Source of the DNA: an uncultured Bacilli bacterium
GTDB taxonomy: Bacteria > Bacillota_I > Bacilli_A > RF39 > UBA660
Reading direction: 5' to 3'
DNA length: 64,000 bases
NCBI GenBank assembly: GCA_934101275.1
Contig: CAKOQM010000001.1
Span: 6,278 to 70,277 of the forward strand
Notes under the pieces: model-generated
The model's database searches: none
What the model saw: only the letters and a program-made list of their open reading frames with translations
What the model was told of the DNA's origin: nothing
Made by a program: the position numbers and the translations under genes
Part shown: piece by piece, positions 27,441 through 36,607 of the stretch
How positions within the stretch are numbered: the stretch's first letter is position 1
Layout of the letters: every line of letters starts with the position of its first letter

Positions 27441-28450
27441 TGAAAGTCCAAAATGGTATTGTCACACTAAAAAGTATTGTTCCAGATTGGCGTAAAGCTA
27501 TAAAAAATAATACCGTTATTCCTAACGATTTATGCGGCGGGTTTTATGATGGGTATTGGTTAAATGATATTGAGGGTGAAAATTATTTTTTCAAAATATC
27601 TAAAAAAAAAGGTTTTTCCAAAGAACTTTTTAATCAAATTTTAGGTGAAGAACTTGCCAGAATGGTTGGTATTGAAACCGTTCATTCTAAAGTAGTTGAT
27701 GTTGGTAATCATTTTTATGGTTTATTATCTTTTAATTATATAAAATACAATGATGAAGTTTTCTCTGGTAAAAGCATAGTTTTACAATATTTACATCATC
27801 TTTATAAGGATAATCTTTTAGAACTTTGGTTAGATAGTCGTTTAACAAAGGAAGAAAAAGCTGCTTTTGAAAACGAAAATTTAGATGAAATGATGCAGGT
27901 ATTAAATTCTCATAATCTTAATTGCAATTCTTTAAATTTTATTTGGGATGCCCTTTATTATCATTTTAAAGATTTTTCTCAAGGAAATTTAATTACAGAA
28001 AAAATCATTAAGAATTTGACTCAACGTTACATTTTTTCCTTTTTTATCATGAACAAAGATTTTCATTTAAAAAATTGGGAAGTACTCGATATCCATCAAA
28101 ATTACCGTTTATCTCCTTTATATGACATTGATCTTAGTTTTGATAAATCTTTTTCTGATTTAAACAAAAATAATTCTTTGCAATCTTATGAAACGGATAT
28201 TGCAAGTATTTATGAAGATTTCGAAAGATATTTTTATTCTTCAGCTGAAAGTTTTAGAGTAGAAGTCTATCATCAAAAAGAAGTGCTAAAACCTGAAAAT
28301 GTCCAAGCTGCTTTAGATAACATTTTAAGTATTTATCAAGATCCTAAATTAAATTCATATGCCGATGCAATTATGACAAATTATGTTTCACATTACGAGC
28401 AAATAAACGCTATAACAAAGGAACGTACATTATGGCAGACAAATACTTAA
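27440..28450 (+). CDS. HipA-like kinase-fold protein
   Basis: 336 aa. Lysine-containing strand FFKISKK and helix ELFNQILGEELARMVGIET resemble the HipA ATP-binding region. The catalytic segment FIMNKDFHLKN fits the HipA N-x-D-x-H-x-x-N pattern, and SPLYDIDLSF fits the metal-binding APxYD segment. It starts on the last base of nusB and ends 19 bases inside xseA, so it is part of this housekeeping operon. There is no HipB-type antitoxin beside it. Relation to HipA/CtkA kinases is inferred from motifs; toxicity is not shown. Confidence 0.6.
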   Translation: MKVQNGIVTLKSIVPDWRKAIKNNTVIPNDLCGGFYDGYWLNDIEGENYFFKISKKKGFSKELFNQILGEELARMVGIETVHSKVVDVGNHFYGLLSFNYIKYNDEVFSGKSIVLQYLHHLYKDNLLELWLDSRLTKEEKAAFENENLDEMMQVLNSHNLNCNSLNFIWDALYYHFKDFSQGNLITEKIIKNLTQRYIFSFFIMNKDFHLKNWEVLDIHQNYRLSPLYDIDLSFDKSFSDLNKNNSLQSYETDIASIYEDFERYFYSSAESFRVEVYHQKEVLKPENVQAALDNILSIYQDPKLNSYADAIMTNYVSHYEQINAITKERTLWQTNT

Positions 28451-29778
28451 CTATCGCGGCTATCAATAGCTATATAAAAAATTTGTTTGATTCCAATACT
28501 TTTTTAAACAAAGTATATTTAAAAGGTGAAATTAGTAATTTTAAAAATCATTCTTCAGGACATCTTTATTTAACCTTAAAAGATGAAAATTCGAGAATAA
28601 GTGCTATTATGTTTAAAAGTGCCGCGAGTCATTTAACGTTTAAACCGGAAGATGGGATGAATGTTTTAGTTGAAGGAAGAATTGCTGTATATCCTGCGGG
28701 GGGTAATTATCAAATTTATATTGAAAAAATGCAACCTGATGGCCTTGGCAATTTATATGTCGAATTTGAAAGACTAAAAAAGAAGTTAGCTAGCGAAGGC
28801 CTTTTTGATCCAAAATATAAAAAAGAAATTCCTAAGTTTCCAACTAGAATTGGTATTATCACAGCCCCAACAGGAGCAGCGATTAAAGATATATTAAGTA
28901 CTTTAAAACGAAGATTTCCTTATGCGAAAACGCTTCTTTTTCCGTCTTTAGTACAAGGGACTTCTGCAGCTAATGATATTGCTCAAAATATTTTTAAAGC
29001 CAACCATTATCGTTTAGATGTTTTAATCGTTGGCCGTGGTGGCGGTTCCATTGAAGACTTATGGGCTTTTAATGAAGAAGTTGTAGCAAGAGCGATTTTT
29101 GCCTCTTCTATACCTATTATTAGTGCTGTGGGTCACGAGGTTGACTTTACTATTTCGGATTACGTCGCGGATAGACGTGCTCCCACACCAACAGGTGCCG
29201 CCGAGATGGCTGTGCCAACAAAAGAAGAAGTTAAAACAATTTTTTGTCAAAAAGAAGAACAAATAAAGCGCTTATTTTCTTCACGCCTAGAACAAGCAAG
29301 CCATCGTTTAAATATTTTAAAAAATCATTATGTATTAAAGAATCCAAAAGTTTTATATGAAATGAAAATGCAACATTTAGATAACTTAACGGATACTTTG
29401 CAAAAAAATTATATATATTATTTAAGTCTCAAACAAGCCTCACTTAATAAATATAAAACTCATTATATTTTAAATAATCCAACTATTTTATATCAGGCTT
29501 CAAAAGAAAAATATATAGCTTTAAATGAAAAATTGCAAAAAGAAATAAAAAGTTATTTACAAGATAAAAAACAAAAACTTTATTATACAATACAAAATTT
29601 AAAACTGTTAAATCCGTTAAATATTTTAGAACAAGGTTATGCGATTGTCAAAAAAGAAGACAAAATAATTACCGATATCAAAAATATTAACAAAGAAGAT
29701 ACATTGAGTGTTACCTTAAATAAAGGAACGTTAAAAGTAAAAGTAAAGGAGATTAATTATGAAAGAAATGACATTTGA
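28432..29778 (+). CDS. xseA: Exodeoxyribonuclease VII large subunit
   Basis: 448 aa. N-terminal OB fold (VYLKGEISNFKNHSSGHLY), then the catalytic core with IGIITAPTGAAIKD, GRGGGSIEDLW and SAVGHEVDFT, and a long C-terminal helical region. Degrades single-stranded DNA with XseB. Overlaps both neighbours. Confidence 0.95.
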   Translation: MADKYLTIAAINSYIKNLFDSNTFLNKVYLKGEISNFKNHSSGHLYLTLKDENSRISAIMFKSAASHLTFKPEDGMNVLVEGRIAVYPAGGNYQIYIEKMQPDGLGNLYVEFERLKKKLASEGLFDPKYKKEIPKFPTRIGIITAPTGAAIKDILSTLKRRFPYAKTLLFPSLVQGTSAANDIAQNIFKANHYRLDVLIVGRGGGSIEDLWAFNEEVVARAIFASSIPIISAVGHEVDFTISDYVADRRAPTPTGAAEMAVPTKEEVKTIFCQKEEQIKRLFSSRLEQASHRLNILKNHYVLKNPKVLYEMKMQHLDNLTDTLQKNYIYYLSLKQASLNKYKTHYILNNPTILYQASKEKYIALNEKLQKEIKSYLQDKKQKLYYTIQNLKLLNPLNILEQGYAIVKKEDKIITDIKNINKEDTLSVTLNKGTLKVKVKEINYERNDI

Positions 29779-30013
29779 AAACGCTTTAAATAATCTAGAA
29801 ACGATTATTAAAGATCTAGAAAATGGTAATATACCATTAGAAGATGCTATCAGTAAATATACCGACGCGATGAATTTAGTTAAAGTGTGTCAAGAAAAAT
29901 TAGATAATGCTACAGAACAAGTGAATAAAATTATTGGCGAAAATGGGGAAGTACAAGACTTTTTAATGAAAGAAGAGGATGCAAATGACAAAACTAGTAA
30001 CGAAGATAACTGA
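29759..30013 (+). CDS. xseB: Exodeoxyribonuclease VII small subunit
   Basis: 84 aa helical hairpin, FENALNNLETIIKDLENG and IPLEDAISKY typical of XseB. Begins inside the last codons of xseA with AAAGGAG upstream. Binds XseA. Confidence 0.93.
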   Translation: MKEMTFENALNNLETIIKDLENGNIPLEDAISKYTDAMNLVKVCQEKLDNATEQVNKIIGENGEVQDFLMKEEDANDKTSNEDN

Positions 30014-31403
30014 TCGGGATACTGATTTTGCAACTTGGTATAACGATGTTTTAAGAGAAGCCGATTTGGTAAATTATTCAAGTGTTAAAGGAAGTATGAT
30101 TATTAGACCTTATGGTTATGCCATTTGGGAAAATATGCAAAGTATACTAGATAAAGAATTCAAAAAACTAGGCCATCAAAACGTTCAAATGCCCATGTTT
30201 ATTCCTGAATCTTTATTAAATGTAGAAAAAGAACATGTTGAAGGGTTTGCCCCAGAAGTAGCGTGGGTTACCTATGGAGGAGAAAATAAGTTAGAAGAAA
30301 GAATGTGTGTGAGACCAACAAGTGAAGTTTTATTTTGTGATCATTTTAAAAACATTGTCAAATCTTATCGTGACTTACCCCTTTTATATAATCAGTGGTG
30401 CACTATTGTTCGTTGGGAGAAGACAACACGACCTTTCCTAAGAAGCCGAGAAATCCTTTGGCAAGAGGGACATACTCTTCATAGAACAAAAGAAGAAGCC
30501 CATGAAGAAACACTTAGAATGTTTAAAGTTTATGAAGATTTTCAAAGAAATGTTTTAGCCCTTCCTGTTATCACGGGACGAAAAACAGAAAAAGAAAAAT
30601 TTGCTGGTGCTGAAGAAACCTATACTATCGAAGCCATGATGTATGATGGAGTAGCTCTTCAAAATGGTACAAGTCATTATTTTGGTCAACATTTTGCTAA
30701 AGCTTTTGGTATTCAATTTTTAGATACGGATAATACATTAAAAACCCCCTATCAAACAAGCTGGGGTGTTACAACACGTATGATTGGAGCTTTAATTATG
30801 ACTCATGGGGATAATCATGGTTTGGTGCTTCCACCTAATATTGCTCCTACTAAAGTTGTCTTTATTCCTATTGGTAAAGAAAAAGACGTTTTGGATACTG
30901 TTCACTCATTAAAAGAGGCATTAGATCCTATGATTACCTCGTCTATAGATACTTCTGAAAAATCACCTGGTTTTAAATTTGCAGATGCCGAGGTAAAAGG
31001 TATCCCTATAAGAGTAGAAGTAGGAAAAAGAGACTTAGAAAAAAATGAAGTTACTTTAGTAAGACGAGATACGTTGAAAAAAGAAAGTGTACCTCTTACA
31101 GAAGTTCCTCAGCGTATTGAAAGTCTTTTAAAAGAGATTCAAAAAGATATGTATGATCGGGCTTTAAAAAGACGTGATAGCATGATTTATGAAGTCAAAA
31201 CAAAAGAAGAATTCCAAGACATTGCTAAAAACAAACCGGGCTTTATTTTAATGCTATGGTGTGGTAAAACAGCTTGCGAAGATACTATTAAAGAAGAAAC
31301 AGGACTTAAAAGCCGGTGCATCAAAGAAGAAATAAATGACGGTGTCTGTGCTTATTGCGGCAGTCCTGCTAAATATAAAATTTACTTTGGTAAACAATAT
31401 TAA
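29985..31403 (+). CDS. proS: Prolyl-tRNA synthetase (short, archaeal/eukaryote-like type)
   Basis: 472 aa. Class II motifs: GSMIIRPYGYAIWE (motif 1), TSEVLFCDHF, RWEKTTRPFLRSREILWQEGHT (motif 2), and SWGVTTRMIGALIMTHGD (motif 3). The C-terminal cysteine-rich extension (CGKTACE…CAYCG) and lack of an editing insert place it in the short archaeal/eukaryote-like class, common in Mollicutes and some Bacillota. ATG 29985 preferred because of the GAGG spacing; 29979 is possible. Last gene of the nusB operon. Confidence 0.94.
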   Translation: MTKLVTKITDRDTDFATWYNDVLREADLVNYSSVKGSMIIRPYGYAIWENMQSILDKEFKKLGHQNVQMPMFIPESLLNVEKEHVEGFAPEVAWVTYGGENKLEERMCVRPTSEVLFCDHFKNIVKSYRDLPLLYNQWCTIVRWEKTTRPFLRSREILWQEGHTLHRTKEEAHEETLRMFKVYEDFQRNVLALPVITGRKTEKEKFAGAEETYTIEAMMYDGVALQNGTSHYFGQHFAKAFGIQFLDTDNTLKTPYQTSWGVTTRMIGALIMTHGDNHGLVLPPNIAPTKVVFIPIGKEKDVLDTVHSLKEALDPMITSSIDTSEKSPGFKFADAEVKGIPIRVEVGKRDLEKNEVTLVRRDTLKKESVPLTEVPQRIESLLKEIQKDMYDRALKRRDSMIYEVKTKEEFQDIAKNKPGFILMLWCGKTACEDTIKEETGLKSRCIKEEINDGVCAYCGSPAKYKIYFGKQY

Positions 31404-31443
31404 AAAAAAGAATAAGACGATAGAAAAAATCTTATTCTTTTTT
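31404..31443. terminator. Bidirectional terminator between proS and the SpoIVB-like gene
   Basis: AAAAAAGAATAAGA / TCTTATTCTTTTTT, perfect 14-base stem with a 12-base loop; it reaches into the stop region of the converging gene. Confidence 0.85.
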
Positions 31444-32431
31444 AGTTATTTTTTAAAAGGGCATCTCCTGTTTCTAACATTGTCGTAATAAAAATAGCAT
31501 AACCAGTTGCGGGATTATCCGTAATAACATGGGTGACAGCCCCGATTATTTTACCATTTTGAACAATTGGAGATCCACTCATTCCTTGAACGATACCACC
31601 AGCTTCATCTAAAAGATCTTTATCGGTGACAATAAAAGATATGTTTTTGACATCATTGTATTCTTGAATTGATGTAATATCGATTTGATACTTTCTTTTA
31701 TCCTTACCACTTAAAACTGTATAAATTTCAGCCGTTCCTATTTTAATTTCTTCTTTTTTAGCAACAGGAATGGTTTGTGATATTAAATTATCTTTATAAA
31801 TTCCATATATACCATGACGTGTATTGTTATTTAAGGATCCATAAATTTTATTAAAGTGAAATTCACCATTTTTTTCACCTGCATTCCCCCTTGTACTTTT
31901 ACGGATACTTGTGACAGGACTTTCAAAAATAAGTCCGGTTTTAACTTCCACTAATTTTAGACTATTACTTTCTAAAATTTCATGTCCTAAAGCCCCATAA
32001 ATTTTTGTTTCAGGATCAATATAGGTAAGGGTGCCAAGACCCGTAATACTATCTTTAACATAAAGTCCTGTTTTATAAACGCCATCGACTTCTTTTAAGT
32101 TCAAAGAAAGCGTTAAAATTTGTTCTTCACGCTTCACTGTAACGTTTATTTTATTATCTTGAACATTTTTTAAAATCGCATTACTTAAAGAATCTACAGA
32201 ATCAACCGGTGTTTCTCCAACTTTTAAAATATAATCCCCAATTTTTATTTCTGGGGAGCCTTTTAAATACGTACCATCAACTTTATAAAAGCCAACGACT
32301 AAAATACCAGGTGTTTTAATTTGAATACCTATATTTTCTCCGCCTAAAATAACTTCATTAGAATAAGCGAGAACAAGAGTAGGGCACAAAAAGAATAGAA
32401 ATAGGAGGATATTAAAACAAAATTTTTTCAT
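31442..32431 (-). CDS. spoIVB: SpoIVB-type serine peptidase (S55 family) with PDZ domain
   Basis: 329 aa from ATG 32431 (GAGGTG upstream). Signal/anchor segment (1-25), PDZ-like domain (about 35-115, with GDYILKVGETP), then the S55 domain with YGALGHEI (His) and IVQGMSGSPIVQ (catalytic Ser). In Bacillus SpoIVB signals sigma-K activation during sporulation. In this lineage it could retain that role or a general cell-envelope one. Confidence 0.85.
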   Translation of the reverse strand: MKKFCFNILLFLFFLCPTLVLAYSNEVILGGENIGIQIKTPGILVVGFYKVDGTYLKGSPEIKIGDYILKVGETPVDSVDSLSNAILKNVQDNKINVTVKREEQILTLSLNLKEVDGVYKTGLYVKDSITGLGTLTYIDPETKIYGALGHEILESNSLKLVEVKTGLIFESPVTSIRKSTRGNAGEKNGEFHFNKIYGSLNNNTRHGIYGIYKDNLISQTIPVAKKEEIKIGTAEIYTVLSGKDKRKYQIDITSIQEYNDVKNISFIVTDKDLLDEAGGIVQGMSGSPIVQNGKIIGAVTHVITDNPATGYAIFITTMLETGDALLKNN

Positions 32432-32498
32432 ACTTACCACCTCACTTTTATTATGCTTTAATAAACCATAAAAAAAATGGTAATAACTGGGTTACCAT

Positions 32499-32594
32499 TT
32501 ATGAAATTGCATAAGCAATAATGCTGCCAGCAATACCTAAAACCATAATAATTAATGTAATCCATGTTACAATTTTTCTTGTTTTTTTACTCAT
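32499..32594 (-). CDS. Small single-helix membrane protein (DUF4044-like)
   Basis: 31 aa: basic MSKKTRKIV then one hydrophobic helix to the C-terminus (WITLIIMVLGIAGSIIAYA). AGAAGGTG-type ribosome site, and a hairpin terminator (AAATGGTAA / TTACCATTT) overlapping its stop. The pattern matches the short DUF4044 proteins of Bacillota. Function unknown. Confidence 0.65.
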   Translation of the reverse strand: MSKKTRKIVTWITLIIMVLGIAGSIIAYAIS

Positions 32595-32696
32595 TTCGTT
32601 CACCTTCTAACTTAAAAGTTCATTATAACTTTAACATAATCCTTATAAAAAGTACATAAAAAGTTACTTTTGGCATAGGATTTAACAGGTGAAAAT

Positions 32697-33278
32697 ATGA
32701 CACTTTTAAAAAAGTTTTTTAATCAAAAAAAATATCTTTTTTTGTTTATGAGCACACTTCTTTTCATTGGTTTTACTATTGGTCTTTATTTAAGCATTAT
32801 GCATATCTCCTCTTTAAAAGACAGTCTTTATTATTTTATAAGTAATAAAAATAATTTGCATTTAAACTATCTTTATATTCATTTTTTCTTTCTTGTTATT
32901 AGCTTTCTATCTTCATTTTTTGTGGTCGGTTTAGCCATACTTTGCACTCTTATTTTTTACGAAGGTATGACTTTAGGTTTTTTACTCGGATTATTTAGCC
33001 TAACGTTGTCTTTTAAAGGTGGCCTTTATGCTCTTATTTTTTTTATTTTTACCCAGTTGTTTTATCTTATTATTCTTTTTCTTTTTTTTATTAAATGCTT
33101 TAATATAGCCCGTAAAATGATTGGCAAAGTCCTATATAAAACCGATCCCACCAATTATCTTGTTTTAATGACGAAAAGTTGTGGTCTTTTAATTTTAGCT
33201 GTGGTTCTTTATGACTTTTTACTTCTTCTTTTCAGTAAACCTTTATTAAACGTTTTTGCTTTTCTCTTAGAAGTATGA
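32697..33278 (+). CDS. SpoIIM-like integral membrane protein
   Basis: 193 aa with about five hydrophobic segments. The order (N-terminal helix, extracytoplasmic loop, then FYEGMTLGFLLG and FTQLFYLIILFLFF) resembles stage II sporulation protein M. In Bacillus SpoIIM forms the DMP engulfment complex. Ends 33 bases before mnmA. Confidence 0.65.
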   Translation: MTLLKKFFNQKKYLFLFMSTLLFIGFTIGLYLSIMHISSLKDSLYYFISNKNNLHLNYLYIHFFFLVISFLSSFFVVGLAILCTLIFYEGMTLGFLLGLFSLTLSFKGGLYALIFFIFTQLFYLIILFLFFIKCFNIARKMIGKVLYKTDPTNYLVLMTKSCGLLILAVVLYDFLLLLFSKPLLNVFAFLLEV

Positions 33279-33311
33279 TAAAATAGGCCTTAGAAAAAGA
33301 GGTCGAATACT

Positions 33312-34427
33312 ATGGCAAAAAAAGTAATTGTTGGAATGAGTGGGGGAGTTGACTCTGCCGTTAGTGCTTATTTATTAAAAAAACAAGGCTATGAAGTAGA
33401 AGGCCTTTTTATGCGTAATTGGGATGCAGGGCTTAATAACGATATTTTAGGCAATCCTACTTTAAATAATAATATTTGTCCTCAAGAACAAGATTATAAT
33501 GATGCCTTGAAAACTTGTGAAATTCTAGGTATTCCTCTTCATCGTGTAGACTTTATCAAAGAATATTGGGACAACGTTTTTACTTATTTTTTAAATGAAT
33601 TAAAAAAGGGAAGAACTCCCAATCCAGATTTGCTTTGCAATAAATATATTAAATTCGATGTCTTTAAAAAAGAAGCTAAAAAACTAGGTGGTGACTTTAT
33701 GGCTACAGGTCATTATGCTAGATTAAAAGATGGACTTCTTTTAAAAGGTGTCGATGAAAATAAAGATCAAACATATTTTCTTGCTCAGTTAAGTAAAGAA
33801 CAATTAGAAGATGTTTTATTCCCTGTTGGAGATCTCCATAAAGATGAGGTAAGAAAAATAGCAAGTGAATGTGGTTTAAATGTTGCCTCAAAAAAAGACT
33901 CCACGGGAATTTGTTTTATTGGCGAAAGAAATTATCAAGAATTTATCCGCAATTATTTAAAACCTAATCCTGGGAATATTGTGAATGTCGAAACAAAACA
34001 AGTGATAGGTAGACACACTGGACTTATGAACTATACCATTGGTCAAAGAAGAAATGTCGGCCTTTCCGGATTTCAAGAACGTCATTATGTCTGTGGTAAA
34101 AATGTTTTTAAAAATGAACTCTATGTAGCTTTTGGCGATGACTCTAGTTATTTAATCAGTGATAGCTGTCTTTTAGAAGATGTCAATTTAACTATCAATA
34201 ATCCGCCAAAGAAGTGTCAAGCTAAATTTCGCTACCGTGGAGAAGATTATCCTATTGAACTTGAAATTTTGCCTAATAAAATGTCCAAAGTTACTTATAA
34301 AGAAGGCGTTAAAGCCGTAACTCCTGGACAATTTTGTGTTTTCTATGATGGGGATATTTGTTTTGGCAGTGGCATTATTAAAGAAATTTACAAAAATGAT
34401 GAAAGAATTTGGTATTTAAATAATTAA
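33312..34427 (+). CDS. mnmA: tRNA-specific 2-thiouridylase MnmA
   Basis: 371 aa. PP-loop GMSGGVDSAVSAYLL, catalytic cysteines in NPDLLCNKYIKF and TGICFIGERNYQ. It makes s2U34 in tRNA-Lys, Glu and Gln with a cysteine desulfurase. RBS AGAGG. Confidence 0.96.
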   Translation: MAKKVIVGMSGGVDSAVSAYLLKKQGYEVEGLFMRNWDAGLNNDILGNPTLNNNICPQEQDYNDALKTCEILGIPLHRVDFIKEYWDNVFTYFLNELKKGRTPNPDLLCNKYIKFDVFKKEAKKLGGDFMATGHYARLKDGLLLKGVDENKDQTYFLAQLSKEQLEDVLFPVGDLHKDEVRKIASECGLNVASKKDSTGICFIGERNYQEFIRNYLKPNPGNIVNVETKQVIGRHTGLMNYTIGQRRNVGLSGFQERHYVCGKNVFKNELYVAFGDDSSYLISDSCLLEDVNLTINNPPKKCQAKFRYRGEDYPIELEILPNKMSKVTYKEGVKAVTPGQFCVFYDGDICFGSGIIKEIYKNDERIWYLNN

Positions 34428-34472
34428 GTATGTTACCAAGATAAATCTTTCAGCTTCTTTATTTACTTTTAC

Positions 34473-34502
34473 TTGACACAAAAGTGTCTAGTGCCTTATA
34501 AT
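34473..34502 (+). promoter_or_regulatory. Promoter with GACAC-AAAA-GTGTC operator
   Basis: TTGACA (34473-34478), 18 bases, TATAAT (34497-34502). A perfect palindrome GACACAAAAGTGTC (34475-34488) overlaps the -35 box; likely autoregulation by the XRE protein that follows. Confidence 0.6.
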
Positions 34503-34541
34503 TAAAATGTAAATTATAAATAAAGAGAGTAGGCAAAGATA

Positions 34542-35336
34542 ATGAACAGATTAAACGAATTATTACAAGAATTAGGAATTTCAAAAGTGCGTTTAGCAAA
34601 ATATTTAGGTGTTTCTAGACAAATGGTATATAATTACCTTGAACTTGACGATATTAATAAGTGGCCTAAAGAAAAGAAAATTTTGCTTTATCGTTTATTA
34701 GATATTAATGATGATAAAAATCAGTCTATTGATTCTATAAAAGTAACAACAGATTATCTTATGAGTGTAGAAAATAGATTAAATACAGGTGTTAAAGGCA
34801 CTAACAATATTTCTAACTATTTTGACTTAAAGAATTTAAATAAGGAATCTCAAATTCTTATTACCAATATTTTAAATCTATTAAGAGAAAGGTTAGGGGA
34901 TGATAAGAAAAAGCAAGAAAATTATTACGCTTTTTTATACCTTTATCATATGCTTCAATCTATGGACAATGTACCTGAAATAAAATATATATTTGGTTAT
35001 ATGTCTAAAGCAACAGGATTTACAAATCCTGAGGAATTCAAATTTAATGAAGATAGACAATTTATCTTTGAAGGAATATTGTACTCTGCCCTAACGCTTT
35101 ATAACAATGGGGGAGCCTCACGTAGTAAACTTGCCCTATCACATAAACGTTTTGTTCAAGAGATAGAAAAACAAAATGAAGAAAAATTAAGTCGTACGCA
35201 ACAATTATTTACTTTAAGAACGCAAGCTTTAAAAGAACTTGGTTATAGTGAAATGAACGGTTCGAATGCTTCTGAAATTATTGAAAAAATTGCTGAAATT
35301 GAATCACGTGGTTCAATTATGAATGCTGATGAATAA
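34542..35336 (+). CDS. XRE-family DNA-binding protein next to dif
   Basis: 264 aa. N-terminal helix-turn-helix (about 5-50: GISKVRLAKYLGVSRQMVYNYL), then a long soluble helical domain of unknown function (about 80-260). Its promoter carries a 14-base palindrome. It is the last gene before the dif-like site and prophage. I cannot name its targets. Its size and unusual C-terminal domain set it apart from phage repressors. Confidence 0.7.
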   Translation: MNRLNELLQELGISKVRLAKYLGVSRQMVYNYLELDDINKWPKEKKILLYRLLDINDDKNQSIDSIKVTTDYLMSVENRLNTGVKGTNNISNYFDLKNLNKESQILITNILNLLRERLGDDKKKQENYYAFLYLYHMLQSMDNVPEIKYIFGYMSKATGFTNPEEFKFNEDRQFIFEGILYSALTLYNNGGASRSKLALSHKRFVQEIEKQNEEKLSRTQQLFTLRTQALKELGYSEMNGSNASEIIEKIAEIESRGSIMNADE

Positions 35337-35358
35337 TATCTATATTTTTATAGATATT
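35335..35358 (+). terminator. Terminator after the XRE gene
   Basis: AATATCTATA / TATAGATATT with T run; marks the end of the left chromosomal arm's last gene. Confidence 0.75.
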
Positions 35359-35604
35359 TTTTTATCTTAAAACTTGCAACGAGATGATGGATTATTCATC
35401 TTTTAAAATTTCGATGCAAATTAGAAGATATACAAATTTATAAATATTTAAATAAATATTAAAAATTATTATTAGAAAATCAAATATTTTGACAAAGACT
35501 AGAATGCTAAAACCAAACAAATGAAATGATATATTATAGTAATATTTAAGGTAAAATAATTTTAATTTAAATATAAATTTGCGATAAAATTAATGTATTT
35601 TTAA
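35359..35604. other. AT-rich intergenic stretch before the left dif-like site
   Basis: No open frame of note and no strong hairpin seen. Very AT-rich. It contains only the approach to the dif-like site at 35605. Confidence 0.5.
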
Positions 35605-35632
35605 AAGTTGCATAATATATATTATGTTAACC
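35605..35632 (+). other. dif: dif-like XerCD site, left end of the prophage
   Basis: AAGTTGCATAA-TATATA-TTATGTTAACC: an 11-base XerC arm, 6-base centre and 11-base XerD arm. It closely resembles E. coli dif (XerD arm TTATGTTAAAT) and B. subtilis dif (centre and arm TATATA-TTATGTAAACT). It lies at the switch of gene orientation and about 10 kb from a xer gene (2 kb without the prophage). Function is inferred from the match and context. Confidence 0.85.
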
Positions 35633-35640
35633 GTGATATT

Positions 35641-35925
35641 TTAAATTAAATGCAGTTCGCTATACTGCTCTTGTTCTCTTTTTTTATAGATTTCTAAAAG
35701 TTCGATACGTTGTTTTATTAATTCTTTATAAAACATAAGTTCTTTCATAGAATAACACGACAACATTGCATAGCGTTTGTAATATTCATGATGACCATAA
35801 ACCTTACAAAAATTATAAGCACATACTAACAAATCATATCGATTTTTTAAATAAGTTAAGTTATTACAAGAACTAACTTCTTTTACAAACTTCTTTTCAT
35901 TTTCAGATAAACCTTTATAAATCAT
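35641..35925 (-). CDS. Unknown prophage protein downstream of rep
   Basis: 94 aa, helical and charged, rich in Tyr, Lys and Glu, with several Cys. No membrane helix. It overlaps the end of rep by 11 bases and stops 9 bases from the dif-like site, so it is the last gene of the integrated phage. Possibly a replication accessory protein by position only. Confidence 0.6.
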   Translation of the reverse strand: MIYKGLSENEKKFVKEVSSCNNLTYLKNRYDLLVCAYNFCKVYGHHEYYKRYAMLSCYSMKELMFYKELIKQRIELLEIYKKREQEQYSELHLI

Positions 35926-36496
35926 AGTAAGACATTACCCTTTCATACGGCTCATTATGTTTTTGCAAAGCCCTTATAAATGTCACAGTCGAACGTCTAT
36001 AAATATCATACAAACCATTTAAAGCCACATACCTAACAAAATCTTGTTCATCTAAGTAACCAACAAAACTATCAATGTAATCCAACAATTCTAAAACCTT
36101 TTCACTCTCATCTTTACCGGAATTTTTAATATAATTTTTTAACTTTTGTTTGAGACTACCCTGTACATTTCTAACGTCATATTGATACTTATCAGGTTCA
36201 TTATAATGAATCAAATAAAGTAAACTACGTTCTAAACTTCGACATTTTTGTATATAATTAATTTCAATACCTAAATCTTTAGCTAAAGCCGAATTCCATA
36301 CTGGATTATTAAAACGGATAACAACATGTGTATGAACTTTTTTTAGATTTCCATCTTCATCTAAATCACTATCATGATTAATCGAAGCATAATCGTATGA
36401 ACGTTTTACAATCTCAATTGCTTCTTTATGGCTTTCGTCCTCATTTGGATAAAGTAACAAGCAAAACTTTCTATCTCTAAACTTTTCAATAGCCAA
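35915..36496 (-). CDS. Rolling-circle replication initiator (HUH endonuclease, Rep_2/RepB-like)
   Basis: 193 aa from a TTG start with GGGGAGGG upstream; this start is preferred to one 48 bases earlier that lacks a site. HUH metal motif HTHVVIRF (motif II) and a later tyrosine-bearing helix YLIHYNEPDKYQY (motif III, candidate nicking Tyr). This is the fold of plasmid Rep proteins such as pMV158 RepB, and it would nick the double-strand origin for rolling-circle replication of the phage genome. TGACACA repeats lie just upstream. Confidence 0.8.
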   Translation of the reverse strand: MAIEKFRDRKFCLLLYPNEDESHKEAIEIVKRSYDYASINHDSDLDEDGNLKKVHTHVVIRFNNPVWNSALAKDLGIEINYIQKCRSLERSLLYLIHYNEPDKYQYDVRNVQGSLKQKLKNYIKNSGKDESEKVLELLDYIDSFVGYLDEQDFVRYVALNGLYDIYRRSTVTFIRALQKHNEPYERVMSYYDL

Positions 36497-36517
36497 ACTA
36501 TCACCCTCCCCTATTTT

Positions 36518-36606
36518 GACACAAATTTTTTTAAATTGACACAATGGTATGTGTCAGAAAAAAGCCTTTATTTATCGTACTTAATAGACCTTTGACACAT
36601 GACACA
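36518..36606. repeat. TGACACA iteron-like repeats upstream of rep
   Basis: Five copies of TGACACA: 36518-36524, 36537-36543, 36550-36556 (inverted), 36593-36599 and 36600-36606. Their placement at the rep promoter suggests Rep-binding sites or a double-strand origin. Confidence 0.55.
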
Positions 36607-36607
36607 C

